From assembly GCA_905373605.1 (NCBI GenBank), contig CAJPTO010000023.1, positions 1-22,130 of the forward strand: a stretch of 22,130 nucleotides of DNA, written 5' to 3'. The position numbers were made by a program, and so were the translations under genes. The stretch comes from an uncultured Prevotella sp. (lineage in GTDB: Bacteria > Bacteroidota > Bacteroidia > Bacteroidales > Bacteroidaceae). Below the pieces are notes generated by a model, which did no database searches, was not told the origin of the DNA, and saw only the letters and a list, made by a program, of their open reading frames with translations. Below are positions 14,207-22,000 of the stretch, piece by piece (the first letter of the stretch is position 1; the number at the start of each line of letters is the position of its first letter).

Positions 14207-15135
14207 TCGGGTATCAGAAAATTTATCACTTCCTGCTCAACAGCTATCGTAAATGGGCCTTGGGGCGAGTTCATCGGCCGGCCGTCAATGCCAATCAAGG
14301 CGTGGTTGGCATCCAACATCTCTATTAAACGTGTGCGATAAGGGTGCACACTTCTGTGATTTAAGAATTTACCACGCAAAAACAAGTAGATACCTTCGAA
14401 CAACTTCATCATCTTAGGATGATAAACCACCGACACATCCAGTAGCCCATTGTAAGGAACAGCATTGGGTGTCTGCCCATATCCCAATGCGTTTCCCACG
14501 CAAATGGTCATTATCTTGCGGTTCAACACCTCTTCATTAATCTTCAAGCGCATCTTGTATTCCATGCGTTGGAATGCCAAAAGCACGAAAGAGAAGAGGA
14601 AAGACAGCGTGCGCGCACCGAAAAGGCGTCGTGTTTGCTGGCGCAGGTTCATGATGGTGGCTATCAATCCGATGTTTACGCAGTTGAGGAAATAGCGTTG
14701 GCAGTTCTTCCCCTCCTTATTAATATAGCGGATGCTGCCCAAGTCTATTCTCCTTATGCGTCTTTTCCTCAGCCATTTCACGATGGTGTCCACATCCATT
14801 TCGGTAATCCCCCAGAAATGCGCAAAGTCGTTCATCAGCCCGTTGGGAATAATTCCCAGCGCAATGCTGTCACGCGTTTGCTTGTCGGCACGCATCAAGC
14901 AGTTCACGGCATCGTTCAGGGCCGAGTCGCCCCCAACAACGACAATCGTTTGATAACCATTATCGATGAACATGGTTATCAATCGTTCCACGCTGTTGGC
15001 GTTTTCGCATTGCACATAGTCAAAGTCGATGCCATTGTCCATCAGGCTTCTTTCCACTTTGTTCCATCTCAAGCCCCTGCTGTACATACCTTTCTTGGGA
15101 CAATACAATATCGCCCATTTCTTGTTTGCTGCCAT
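14203..15135 (-). CDS. Diacylglycerol/sphingolipid kinase-family lipid kinase
   Basis: This 310-residue protein belongs to the diacylglycerol kinase catalytic family, which phosphorylates lipid hydroxyls using ATP at the inner membrane. The nucleotide-binding motif is VVVGGDSALNDAVN (65-78). The usual family motif is GGDGT-x-N, so here Ser-Ala replace Gly-Thr while Asp70 and Asn74 remain. A second conserved stretch, LGIIPNGLMNDFA (about 94-106), matches the family pattern P-x-G-T-x-N-D-F-A with Leu in place of Thr. The C-terminal beta-sandwich includes GNALGYG and DGRPMNS. It starts 3 bases after miaA on the same strand, so it is probably translated from the same message. The substrate is not evident. 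Confidence 0.85.
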   Translation of the reverse strand: MAANKKWAILYCPKKGMYSRGLRWNKVERSLMDNGIDFDYVQCENANSVERLITMFIDNGYQTIVVVGGDSALNDAVNCLMRADKQTRDSIALGIIPNGLMNDFAHFWGITEMDVDTIVKWLRKRRIRRIDLGSIRYINKEGKNCQRYFLNCVNIGLIATIMNLRQQTRRLFGARTLSFLFSFVLLAFQRMEYKMRLKINEEVLNRKIMTICVGNALGYGQTPNAVPYNGLLDVSVVYHPKMMKLFEGIYLFLRGKFLNHRSVHPYRTRLIEMLDANHALIGIDGRPMNSPQGPFTIAVEQEVINFLIPD

Positions 15136-15138
15136 GTC

Positions 15139-16095
15139 TTATCCTCTCTTTTTGCAAGTTGTATCGTTTTCTTTTTCCATCCACTCCGCCATTTTGTCCA
15201 ATTTGTCTTGCATGGGCATACTCGCATCCAGCCAATGAATGCAAAATCCGCGCCGTTCCATGCCTCTGAACCATGTCATTTGCCGTTTGGCGAATTGGTG
15301 AATGGCAATTTCCAATTGGCTGAACATATCATCATACGACATTTCGCCAACCACATAAGCCGTAACATACTTATATTCGAGCCCGTAATACATCAGGTCT
15401 TCTTTCGAAACGCCATCCCTTTCAAGCAGACGGCGCACCTCTTCCACCATTCCTTCCTTCAGTCGGGCTTTGAGTCGGGCTGTTATTCGTTCCCTTCGCA
15501 CATCCCTGTCAACGTTCAAACCCACGATAAGCGAATTCACAGCCGGTATTCTCCGCGTGTCTACAGGATGTCGCAGGTTATGAAATTCAATCTCAATGGC
15601 CCTCACAGCACGGCTTACGGTGTCTACGTCCGTACGATTGTGCATTTCCGAATTATTTCTGGCTTTAAGTCTTGTGAGCAACTCCTTCAATTCGGCAAGC
15701 GACCGATTGGATAATTTCTTTCTCAAACCATCGTCTTGAGCAACGGGAGAAAGCGCATATCCCTTGAGCACAGCTTCCATGTAAAGCCCGGTTCCGCCGC
15801 ACAATATGGGCAGCTTTCCCCTATTGGTGATGTCTGTGTAGGCAGCGTTGAAGTCTTCTTGAAACCTGAAAAGGTTATATTTTTGCCCAGCGTCCTCGAT
15901 ATCGATAAGGTGATGAGGGATTGGCTTTCCGTCTACAACATACTCCGACAAGTCTTTCCCCGTGCCAATGTCCATTCCGCGATACACCTGACGGCTGTCC
16001 GCGCTGATAATCTCGCCGCCAGTTTGTGCGGCGAGCCTAACAGCCAGTGATGTCTTTCCACAAGCCGTAGGACCCAATATCGTTATCATCTTCAC
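15139..16095 (-). CDS. miaA: tRNA dimethylallyltransferase MiaA
   Basis: MiaA adds a dimethylallyl group to N6 of A37 in tRNAs reading codons that start with U, the first step to ms2i6A. The product has 318 residues, normal length. Motifs are the P-loop GPTACGKT (8-15), the substrate loop DSRQVYRGMDIGTGK, the GGTGLY motif and the tRNA-contact motif FAKRQMTWFRG near residues 273-283. The start is GTG at 16095, or ATG at 16089 two codons later. I kept the GTG because a TAnnTTTG element ends exactly 6 bases before it, as at two other genes here, but the ATG is a realistic alternative. The lipid kinase gene follows after 3 bases. Confidence 0.96.
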   Translation of the reverse strand: MKMITILGPTACGKTSLAVRLAAQTGGEIISADSRQVYRGMDIGTGKDLSEYVVDGKPIPHHLIDIEDAGQKYNLFRFQEDFNAAYTDITNRGKLPILCGGTGLYMEAVLKGYALSPVAQDDGLRKKLSNRSLAELKELLTRLKARNNSEMHNRTDVDTVSRAVRAIEIEFHNLRHPVDTRRIPAVNSLIVGLNVDRDVRRERITARLKARLKEGMVEEVRRLLERDGVSKEDLMYYGLEYKYVTAYVVGEMSYDDMFSQLEIAIHQFAKRQMTWFRGMERRGFCIHWLDASMPMQDKLDKMAEWMEKENDTTCKKRG

Positions 16096-16100
16096 GAGAG

Positions 16101-16108
16101 CAAAGGTA
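16101..16108 (-). promoter_or_regulatory. -7 element for miaA, next to its start codon
   Basis: TACCTTTG on the minus strand matches TAnnTTTG, 6 bases before GTG 16095 and 12 before ATG 16089. No good -33 TTTG is present; that position falls in the gapdh terminator. It sits just behind that terminator, where a new promoter would be expected. Confidence 0.5.
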
Positions 16109-16110
16109 AT

Positions 16111-16140
16111 AAAAAAAGCCGTCCTACGTATAGGACGGCT
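16111..16140 (-). terminator. Rho-independent terminator of gapdh
   Basis: AGCCGTCCTA (16117-16126) and TAGGACGGCT (16131-16140) form a perfect 10-bp stem with a 4-base loop. On the minus strand it is followed by a run of seven T (A run at 16111-16117). It lies about 28 bases past the gapdh stop at 16168. Confidence 0.92.
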
Positions 16141-16167
16141 TCTTTTTGTTTAGTTCAACGCAATTTT

Positions 16168-17187
16168 TTAGGCGTTAACCTTTGCCATGTGCTTAATCAG
16201 CTCAACAACTTTGTGCGAGTAGCCAATTTCGTTGTCGTACCAAGAAACCACCTTCACGAACGTATCGGTAAGAGCGATACCGGCTTTAGCGTCGAAGATT
16301 GAGGTACGGGGGTCGCCCAAGAAGTCTGAAGAAACCACTGCATCTTCGGTGTAACCCAGAACACCTTTGAGTTCGCCTTCAGAAGCTTCCTTCATGGCAG
16401 CGCAAATATCCTCGTACTTAGCAGGTTTTGCCAAGTTAACGGTCAGGTCAACAACCGATACGTCGAGCGTAGGAACGCGCATAGACATACCAGTGAGTTT
16501 GCCGTTCAATTCGGGAATTACCTTACCTACAGCCTTAGCAGCGCCAGTAGAAGAAGGAATGATGTTGCCAGAGGCAGCACGGCCACCACGCCAATCTTTC
16601 AAAGAAGGACCGTCAACAGTCTTTTGTGTAGCGGTGGTAGAGTGTACCGTAGTCATCAAACCGTCTTTGATGCCCCACTTGTCGTTCAGCACCTTAGCGA
16701 TAGGAGCCAAGCAGTTTGTGGTGCAAGATGCGTTAGACACGAATTGCGTGCCCTTAACATAGGTGTTGTCGTTAACGCCTGTTACGAACATGGGCGTATC
16801 GTCCTTTGAAGGAGCCGACATCACAACATATTTGGCACCTGCGTCGATGTGGCCTTGCGATTTTTCCTTAGAAAGGAACAAACCTGTAGACTCAACAACA
16901 TATTCAGCACCTACTTCGCCCCACTTCAAATCGGCGGGATTGCGTTCAGCGGTCACACGGATTACATTGCCGTTAACGATAAGTTGAGATTTCTCAACGT
17001 CTGCTTCGATAGTGCCTTTGAAGATGCCGTGCATCGTGTCATACTTCAGCATGTATGCCAAGTAGTCTACGGGGCAAAGATCGTTGATAGCAACAACTTG
17101 CACTTCTTTTGCGTTAGCCTCTTCAAGAGAAGCACGGAACACGAAACGACCGATGCGGCCAAATCCGTTAATACCAATTTTGATCAT
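16168..17187 (-). CDS. gap: Glyceraldehyde-3-phosphate dehydrogenase (type I)
   Basis: This enzyme oxidises and phosphorylates glyceraldehyde-3-phosphate to 1,3-bisphosphoglycerate in glycolysis. The 339-residue product has the NAD-binding N-terminus MIKIGINGFGRIGR, with Asp36 in AINDL consistent with NAD preference. The active site is SNASCTTNCLAP with catalytic Cys155, and the partner base is His182 in TTVHSTTATQ. The signature YDNEIGYSHKVVELI lies near the C-terminus. It is a single-gene unit: a promoter-like element lies about 125 bases upstream and a perfect terminator follows. It is divergent from mscL. Confidence 0.98.
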   Translation of the reverse strand: MIKIGINGFGRIGRFVFRASLEEANAKEVQVVAINDLCPVDYLAYMLKYDTMHGIFKGTIEADVEKSQLIVNGNVIRVTAERNPADLKWGEVGAEYVVESTGLFLSKEKSQGHIDAGAKYVVMSAPSKDDTPMFVTGVNDNTYVKGTQFVSNASCTTNCLAPIAKVLNDKWGIKDGLMTTVHSTTATQKTVDGPSLKDWRGGRAASGNIIPSSTGAAKAVGKVIPELNGKLTGMSMRVPTLDVSVVDLTVNLAKPAKYEDICAAMKEASEGELKGVLGYTEDAVVSSDFLGDPRTSIFDAKAGIALTDTFVKVVSWYDNEIGYSHKVVELIKHMAKVNA

Positions 17188-17311
17188 CTTTGTTTTTTAT
17201 GTTTAATGGGTTAAAAATGTACTGCGGGGCATTTTAGCAAGTTGACATTACAAAATGGTTTAAAAAATCAAAATGTTAGCCAAAACAATGCTTTTTTCCT
17301 CTATTGCACCG

Positions 17312-17319
17312 CAAAGTTA
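17312..17319 (-). promoter_or_regulatory. -7 element for gap
   Basis: TAACTTTG on the minus strand matches the consensus. The -33 box is weak. The predicted start near 17306 would give a leader of about 120 bases before the ATG at 17187, long for this window. A different promoter nearer the gene cannot be excluded. Confidence 0.5.
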
Positions 17320-17331
17320 CAAATTTATTTC

Positions 17332-17339
17332 TACATTTG
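17332..17339 (+). promoter_or_regulatory. -7 element for mscL
   Basis: TACATTTG matches TAnnTTTG and is followed by C. The -33 region is not consensus and overlaps the gap element 12 bases away on the other strand. The predicted start near 17345 leaves about 35 bases before the ATG at 17380. Confidence 0.5.
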
Positions 17340-17379
17340 CATTGGATTTCACCAAATATTATTATCAACAACAAAAAAA

Positions 17380-17772
17380 ATGAGTAAATTTTTAAACGAG
17401 TTCAAAGACTTCGCCATGCGAGGTAACGTATTGGATTTGGCGGTCGGTGTTATTATTGGTGGGGCGTTCGGCAAAATCGTGTCGTCGGTTGTAGACGACT
17501 TGCTCATGCCGCTCATCGGAATGGTTATTGGAGGGTTAGACTTCAAATCGCTTTCTTTCAAAATAGGAGAGGCTAAAATCACGTATGGTAATTTCATCCA
17601 GAACGTTATCGACTTCACAATTATCGCTTTCTGTATCTTCTTGCTCATCAAAGGCATCAATTCGCTATCGAGAAAGAAAGAAGAACCTGCTGCTCCCGAA
17701 GCTCCTGCAGAGCCCACCAACGAAGAGAAGCTGTTGGCAGAAATTCGCGATTTATTGCGCATCAAGCGATAA
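17380..17772 (+). CDS. mscL: Large-conductance mechanosensitive channel
   Basis: MscL opens a wide pore under membrane tension to release solutes during osmotic downshock. The 130-residue protein has the amphipathic N-terminal helix MSKFLNEFKDFAMRGNV, then transmembrane helix 1 (about 17-45, LAVGVIIGGAFGKIVSSVV) with the glycine-rich gate. A periplasmic loop follows, then transmembrane helix 2 (about 71-96) and a C-terminal bundle helix (NEEKLLAEIRDLLRIKR) after an Ala-Pro-Glu linker. The length is normal. I chose the ATG at 17380; upstream in-frame starts would add about 46 residues running through the promoter. It is transcribed alone and ended by a strong hairpin. Confidence 0.97.
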   Translation: MSKFLNEFKDFAMRGNVLDLAVGVIIGGAFGKIVSSVVDDLLMPLIGMVIGGLDFKSLSFKIGEAKITYGNFIQNVIDFTIIAFCIFLLIKGINSLSRKKEEPAAPEAPAEPTNEEKLLAEIRDLLRIKR

Positions 17773-17797
17773 CCATCGCTTCAACACACCAGCTTAC

Positions 17798-17835
17798 GGC
17801 ATCTGGCGAACCATCGCCGGATGCCTTTTGTTCTT
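17798..17835 (+). terminator. Terminator of mscL
   Basis: GGCATC-T-GGCGA (17798-17809) pairs with TCGCC-G-GATGCC (17814-17825), with one T-G pair in the middle, around the 4-base loop ACCA. The tail is TTTTGTTCTT. It starts about 25 bases after the stop codon. Confidence 0.88.
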
Positions 17836-18064
17836 CCATGTTGCAAATCGCTCGATGCTGCTTTTATGCATCGCATTTCCTATTGCCCCCTCCTCTAACA
17901 TTCTGGGCCGGCTCTATAAAGACTGCAAAGAGCAAAATAAAATAGGAAATGGACCTCTGCACATTACTTTAAGCCAGCCTTTAATGCCATGTCCTTGGCT
18001 GCTAGTTTCGCATCTCGCCCTCAGTGTTCACAGACCATAGCACCTTGCCTTCCATGCAACGAAG

Positions 18065-18821
18065 GCCTAATCTCTGTTCCCTCTGCGCTGCTTCATGCTT
18101 TTGGTGAGCCATACGCCAGATAAGTTTATTTCAATTTCAATTACTTTCCGCCATATCCAAGTGCGTTGAAACCTCCTCGTGCTCCATTCCCTCCGTGTGC
18201 AGAATGGCTTACGCACATGCTGCACGCTTTCCAGAAGCGTTTTTGAAGTCCATTTTGTTAGATATAATTTACAAAATATCATTTCTCCACGCGCCATTCT
18301 AGCATATTTGAGGACCTTAAAACCATCAAAACGCAAGTTTTTCCTTGTTTTTCAAATGCCCTTTAGATGAAATGTGAGCATCAAATGGTGCATTTTGCAT
18401 CATTTAGCTTCTCTAGATTGATGACCTTGCATGATTTCCGCCCCGCTTTTTTGTCAACTTTTCCGCCTGTTTCATGGCTTTCAACGCCTCTTTGTCCGCC
18501 CGAAACAATGCCTTTTCCATTCATCACCCTGCATTTTGGTGCATTTAGCTCAGCTTTTTCATGCAAAAAGCAAGGCTAAGTGCCGCATATTGCATTGCTT
18601 TTTCATGCAAAAAGCAAAGCTAAGTGTACCACTTAGCACGTTTTTTGGCCCAAAAGGGGCTAAAAGCCCCAAAATGGCGTGGCAGATGCCGCTACTTGCA
18701 CCTTATTTCCCGACAACAACCCCATGCGAGAATGGATTATTTGCGGCCGATGGGCAAATCGTGGCGCGCGAGAGCCGCCATAATGTTAAAAAACGTGCCG
18801 ATTTCTTTACTTATTGAGAGT
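18065..18821 (-). repeat. Dispersed repeat, copy B (inverted relative to copy A)
   Basis: Read on the minus strand from 18821, this copy starts CTCAATAAGTAAA and follows copy A (plus strand from 3355) through the same order of blocks, with few gaps over the first 550 or so bases. Both copies also end a conserved minus/plus open frame on the same residues (KKRA-x-FFTY then stop). The later part is more diverged and about 60 bases longer than in copy A. There are no terminal repeats, transposase or flanking duplications. The inner end near 18065 is approximate. Confidence 0.8.
18553..18640 (+). repeat. 44-bp tandem duplication inside copy B
   Basis: Two units start at 18553 and 18597. Their first 30 bases (from GCTTTTTCATGCAAAAAG to GCTAAGTG) agree at 29 of 30 positions, then they diverge. 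Each holds the near-palindrome CTTTTTCATGCAAAAAG (18554-18570 and 18598-18614). The second ends in a perfect 8-bp hairpin, GCTAAGTG-TAC-CACTTAGC (18619-18637). Copy A has related parts in a different arrangement. Confidence 0.8.
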
Positions 18822-19090
18822 CGTTACCAAACACCCCCACACCCTGGGAGAGAACTTTCATCGAACGCATTCTGACTATAAACACAGCTCCGTGTACGTT
18901 TTCCACCCCACATGGGGACATGTTGTTTGCCAACGGCCCATCAATACGCCAATTCGGGTTAAGGACCAGTCATTATGCCAACTACCGCCCTCATCACGAT
19001 AAAACAATGTGCAAAAGGAGTTGCTCCTTATCCCGAACAGGCGCTTCAATGGCACTCCACATTGTATTTAGCGTTTGGCAATAAAACAAA

Positions 19091-19119
19091 CGGGTTAGGC
19101 TGAAAATCAGCCTAACCCG
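19091..19119 (-). terminator. Terminator of proS
   Basis: CGGGTTAGGCTGA (19091-19103) and TCAGCCTAACCCG (19107-19119) form a perfect 13-bp stem with a 3-base loop. On the minus strand it is followed by TTTGTTTTATTG. It lies 75 bases beyond the proS stop. Confidence 0.88.
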
Positions 19120-19193
19120 GATTAGTTGCATGTCACAAACCCCTGATAGGGCGTTGCATTTGATGTGGACATTAAGCCCCAAGCCTAAGACCT

Positions 19194-20675
19194 TTAATAG
19201 CTACGCGCAATGATGACACGATGCTTAGCAGGCTTGCCGCTCACCATGTCGATGCCTTCTGTCTGTTCGAAGCCGAAAGGAACACAACGTATTGTGGCTT
19301 GCGTCTCTTCTTTGATGCGTGCTTCGGTTTCTTCCGTGCCATCCCAGTGGCAAAGGAAGAAGCCTCCATCCTTCACTCGCTGCTTAAACTCCTCATAATC
19401 GTTGCACTCGTAGATGTGTGCATTGCGATAGTCGAGGGCTTTCTTGTAAATATTGGCCTGCATGTCGTCAAGAACCGCAACGATGTGTTCGGCCAAGCCA
19501 TCAAAACCGATGGTTTCTTTCTCCAAAGTGTCGCGGCGCATAATCTCCACCGTATTGTTTTCCAAGTCACGACCGCCCATAACGATGCGAACAGGCACAC
19601 CTTTGAGCTCGTAATCGGCATACTTAAATCCCGGACGCCTGTTGTCCGAGTCGTCATACTTCACGGTTACGCCCACTTTGCGCAACTGCTCGATAATCGG
19701 TTGCAGTTTGTTGGCAATGGCTTGCATCTGTTCGTCGCCCCTACCGATGGGAATAACCACCACTTGTATTGGCGCAAGGCGTGGCGGGAGCACCAATCCG
19801 TTGTCGTCCGAGTGGGTCATAATCAACGCACCGATAAGCCTTGTGCTCACACCCCAACTAGTAGCCCACACGTATTCGGGTTTATTCTCCTTGTTGAGGA
19901 AAGTAACATCGAACGACTTAGCGAAGTTTTGCCCAAGGAAATGGCTTGTCCCGCTTTGCAATGCCTTGCCATCTTGCATCATCGCCTCGATGGTGTAGGT
20001 GTCAAGTGCTCCGGCAAAGCGTTCTGTTTCGCTTTTCACACCGCGCACAACGGGCACGGCCATCCACTCTTCGGCAAACTTAGCGTACACATCAAGCATC
20101 TTTCGTGCTTCTTCTTCTGCTTCTTCTTTCGTTGCATGAGCGGTATGTCCCTCTTGCCAGAGAAACTCTGAGGTGCGCAGGAACGGGCGTGTGCGCATTT
20201 CCCAACGCATAACGTTGCACCACTGGTTGCACATCAGGGGCAGGTCGCGCCAGGAGTGAATCCAGTTTTTATAGGTGTTCCAGATGATTGTCTCGGAAGT
20301 GGGACGTATGATAAGCTCTTCTTCGAGCTTTGCCGAGGGGTCCACTTCAACGCTTTTCCCGTCTTCGGAAGCCCGCAAGCGGTAATGCGTAACAACAGCG
20401 CACTCTTTGGCGAAGCCTTTTACGTGTTCGGCTTCGCGCGAGAAGAACGACTTGGGGATTAAGAGTGGGAAGTAGGCGTTTTGTGCGCCTGTTTCCTTAA
20501 ACATTTTGTCCAACTGCTGTTGCATTTTTTCCCAGATGGCATAGCCATAGGGCTTGATAACCATACATCCTCTCACGGCGGACTGTTCCGCCAAGTCGGC
20601 TTTCACAACCAAGTCGTTGAACCACTGACTGTAGTTGTCGGCACGCTTGGTCAAATCTTTGAGTTCTATTGCCAT
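19194..20675 (-). CDS. proS: Prolyl-tRNA synthetase (archaeal/eukaryotic type)
   Basis: ProS charges tRNA-Pro with proline. The 493-residue length, the lack of an inserted editing domain and the C-terminal extension ending in Tyr (HRVIIARSY) mark the archaeal/eukaryotic-type (type 3) enzyme rather than the longer E. coli type. Class II motifs are present: motif 2 as RTRPFLRTSEFLWQEGHTAH, motif 3 within WGVSTRLIGALIMTHSDDNG, and the TSETIIW adenylation segment. An anticodon-binding domain follows (about 285-400, from APIQVVVIPIG). The start MAIELKDLTKRADNYSQWF is typical. It has a near-consensus promoter about 30 bases upstream and a strong terminator. Confidence 0.97.
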   Translation of the reverse strand: MAIELKDLTKRADNYSQWFNDLVVKADLAEQSAVRGCMVIKPYGYAIWEKMQQQLDKMFKETGAQNAYFPLLIPKSFFSREAEHVKGFAKECAVVTHYRLRASEDGKSVEVDPSAKLEEELIIRPTSETIIWNTYKNWIHSWRDLPLMCNQWCNVMRWEMRTRPFLRTSEFLWQEGHTAHATKEEAEEEARKMLDVYAKFAEEWMAVPVVRGVKSETERFAGALDTYTIEAMMQDGKALQSGTSHFLGQNFAKSFDVTFLNKENKPEYVWATSWGVSTRLIGALIMTHSDDNGLVLPPRLAPIQVVVIPIGRGDEQMQAIANKLQPIIEQLRKVGVTVKYDDSDNRRPGFKYADYELKGVPVRIVMGGRDLENNTVEIMRRDTLEKETIGFDGLAEHIVAVLDDMQANIYKKALDYRNAHIYECNDYEEFKQRVKDGGFFLCHWDGTEETEARIKEETQATIRCVPFGFEQTEGIDMVSGKPAKHRVIIARSY

Positions 20676-20706
20676 TTATCTTATGTGTTATTTTCTTTTC
20701 AGCCTA

Positions 20707-20738
20707 CAAAGTTACGCTAATTTGCTTAAAGTGCAAAA
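20707..20738 (-). promoter_or_regulatory. Promoter of proS
   Basis: The minus strand has TTTTG (20738-20734), a 19-base spacer and TAACTTTG (20714-20707). The predicted start near 20701 leaves about 25 bases before the ATG at 20675. Confidence 0.75.
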
Positions 20739-20794
20739 TGTATGGGCGAAGTTTAGGCCGCCAGGGTGAAGAAGCTTGCGCCATTGTCCGCCCT

Positions 20795-22000
20795 TTACTT
20801 TGTGCCATGCTTCCAGATGCTGATTGTTTTGCGCCAGAGAATGGCGAAATTGATGCCTGTCACTAGCAGGAAAAGCACCAAGCCGATGCCCAATGTGGGT
20901 GCGACACTTGTGGATGGAAGTTCTGGGAAGAGGGTTTCCACAATGTCTATGTAATAGCTTCGCATAACGAGCAACAGCGAGAAGCTGGCCACTAACACGG
21001 CCAAATTGAGCACCAGGGTGAGCAATTGGTAAGGCAGGGCCACCCGCGAGGGACTATAACCAATGAGCAAAAGGTTTTGGAGCTTGGTTGTGTTCTTCTG
21101 CACAAGCAGGTAGATGCTGAGCAACAGCACGTAAAAGCTCAATGCCGAGATTACAATGCCAATGGCCATCACCATTGTCACCATGAGCTTGAGGAAGTAA
21201 GTGGTTTTCTCTGCATCTAGATTGTTGTCTTCCAACTCATAGTTATGGTCTTCCAGATAGGTGCTTATGCGCTGGTCGGCGGGGTTGGTAACGTCTAATA
21301 TCAATCGTAGGGGCAAGGCTTGGTTGTCGGGAGCGAATCGGTTGTTGCTCCAATTCATGAACGCTTGGGGAACGAGGATGGTGTTAAGCTTGGATGAAAA
21401 TCCGATTACCTTCCCCTTGAAAACGCCTTGTCCGCCCTTTCCGTGTACCAGGATGTGCAAGTCTATCATGCCAACCAGCCCTTCGTTTATCTTCGGTAGC
21501 GAATGGTTCTGGGCAAAACCGAAGTTGTACATGGCAATGTAGCTTCGCGGAAGGATAACAGGCACAAGGCTATCGCCGGGCGCATACTGCCAGTTGCTGA
21601 GCGAGACATCAACGAATGGGTCGGGAACACTTTCGAAAAACAATTCAGAGTTGAGTATCTTCATGCCGTTGACGCCCATCGTCGCTTCGGCTTTGTAGGC
21701 AGTAGATGTGAATTGGCCCACGCCCTTGACGAAAGGTTGCGCTTGCAGGTCGGCTATTTCGTCTTTCGAGAAACCCGAATGTTGCTGGTTTCCCAATGCG
21801 TTTGCCATGCCAATCTTCCTGCTTACCACAAGATAGTCGGCCCTTAAGAAACTGTCGTTGGCCGTAAAGATGGGCAGGATGTCGCAATACAGCTGGTAGC
21901 CCAGCAGCACAATGGTCATGCCAAAGAGGTTGGCGAAGAAGAAGCCTGCGAACTGTGGCCAGCTGATGTGTTGGCGCAATAATCTCCAAACCAGTTTCAT
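20795..22000 (-). CDS. FtsX-like ABC transporter permease
   Basis: This 401-residue membrane protein has the FtsX/MacB permease layout. It has one transmembrane helix near the N-terminus (about 15-38), a large extracytoplasmic domain (about 40-270) and three more helices towards the C-terminus (about 276-303, 325-347 and 370-389). The second and third membrane segments are linked by KNTTKLQNLLLIGYSPSRV, the cytoplasmic coupling region that contacts the ATPase. Its ATG overlaps the TGA of the upstream ATPase gene (ATGA), so the two are translationally coupled and form one transporter. Members of this family move lipoproteins or peptides or act mechanically on the envelope; the substrate is unknown. 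It is not FtsX itself: the full-length FtsE lies some 20 kb away. Confidence 0.85.
   Translation of the reverse strand: MKLVWRLLRQHISWPQFAGFFFANLFGMTIVLLGYQLYCDILPIFTANDSFLRADYLVVSRKIGMANALGNQQHSGFSKDEIADLQAQPFVKGVGQFTSTAYKAEATMGVNGMKILNSELFFESVPDPFVDVSLSNWQYAPGDSLVPVILPRSYIAMYNFGFAQNHSLPKINEGLVGMIDLHILVHGKGGQGVFKGKVIGFSSKLNTILVPQAFMNWSNNRFAPDNQALPLRLILDVTNPADQRISTYLEDHNYELEDNNLDAEKTTYFLKLMVTMVMAIGIVISALSFYVLLLSIYLLVQKNTTKLQNLLLIGYSPSRVALPYQLLTLVLNLAVLVASFSLLLVMRSYYIDIVETLFPELPSTSVAPTLGIGLVLFLLVTGINFAILWRKTISIWKHGTK

Larger units (their letters stand above)
17836..19090. other. Gene-free stretch between the mscL and proS terminators
   Basis: About 1.25 kb without a gene I can support. Repeat copy B occupies about 18065-18821. 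The flanks at 17836-18064 and 18822-19090 contain only short open frames with no recognisable product. Small structures include AAGGAG-TTG-CTCCTT (about 19015-19029). I saw no tRNA, rRNA or small-RNA family signature. The genes on both sides point into it, so no promoter is expected. Confidence 0.7.

Noticed and set aside
14569..15714. 381-codon plus-strand frame opposite the lipid kinase and miaA
   Set aside because: It spans two real minus-strand genes and their junction, and its translation shows no family signature.
17242..17379. 46-residue N-terminal extension of mscL
   Set aside because: MscL proteins begin near the MSKF helix, and the extension crosses both divergent promoter elements.
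3355..18821. The 14-kb segment between the inverted repeats as an invertible switch or composite mobile element
   Set aside because: The copies are too diverged by eye to recombine readily. The enclosed genes are core housekeeping genes, and no recombinase is present.
17836..19090. Possible tRNA or small-RNA gene in the gene-free stretch
   Set aside because: No cloverleaf arms, T-loop motif or known RNA signature could be traced. The hairpins seen belong to the repeat or are too short.
19221..20171. 316-codon plus-strand frame opposite proS
   Set aside because: It is a mirror of the well-supported proS gene, with no independent evidence.
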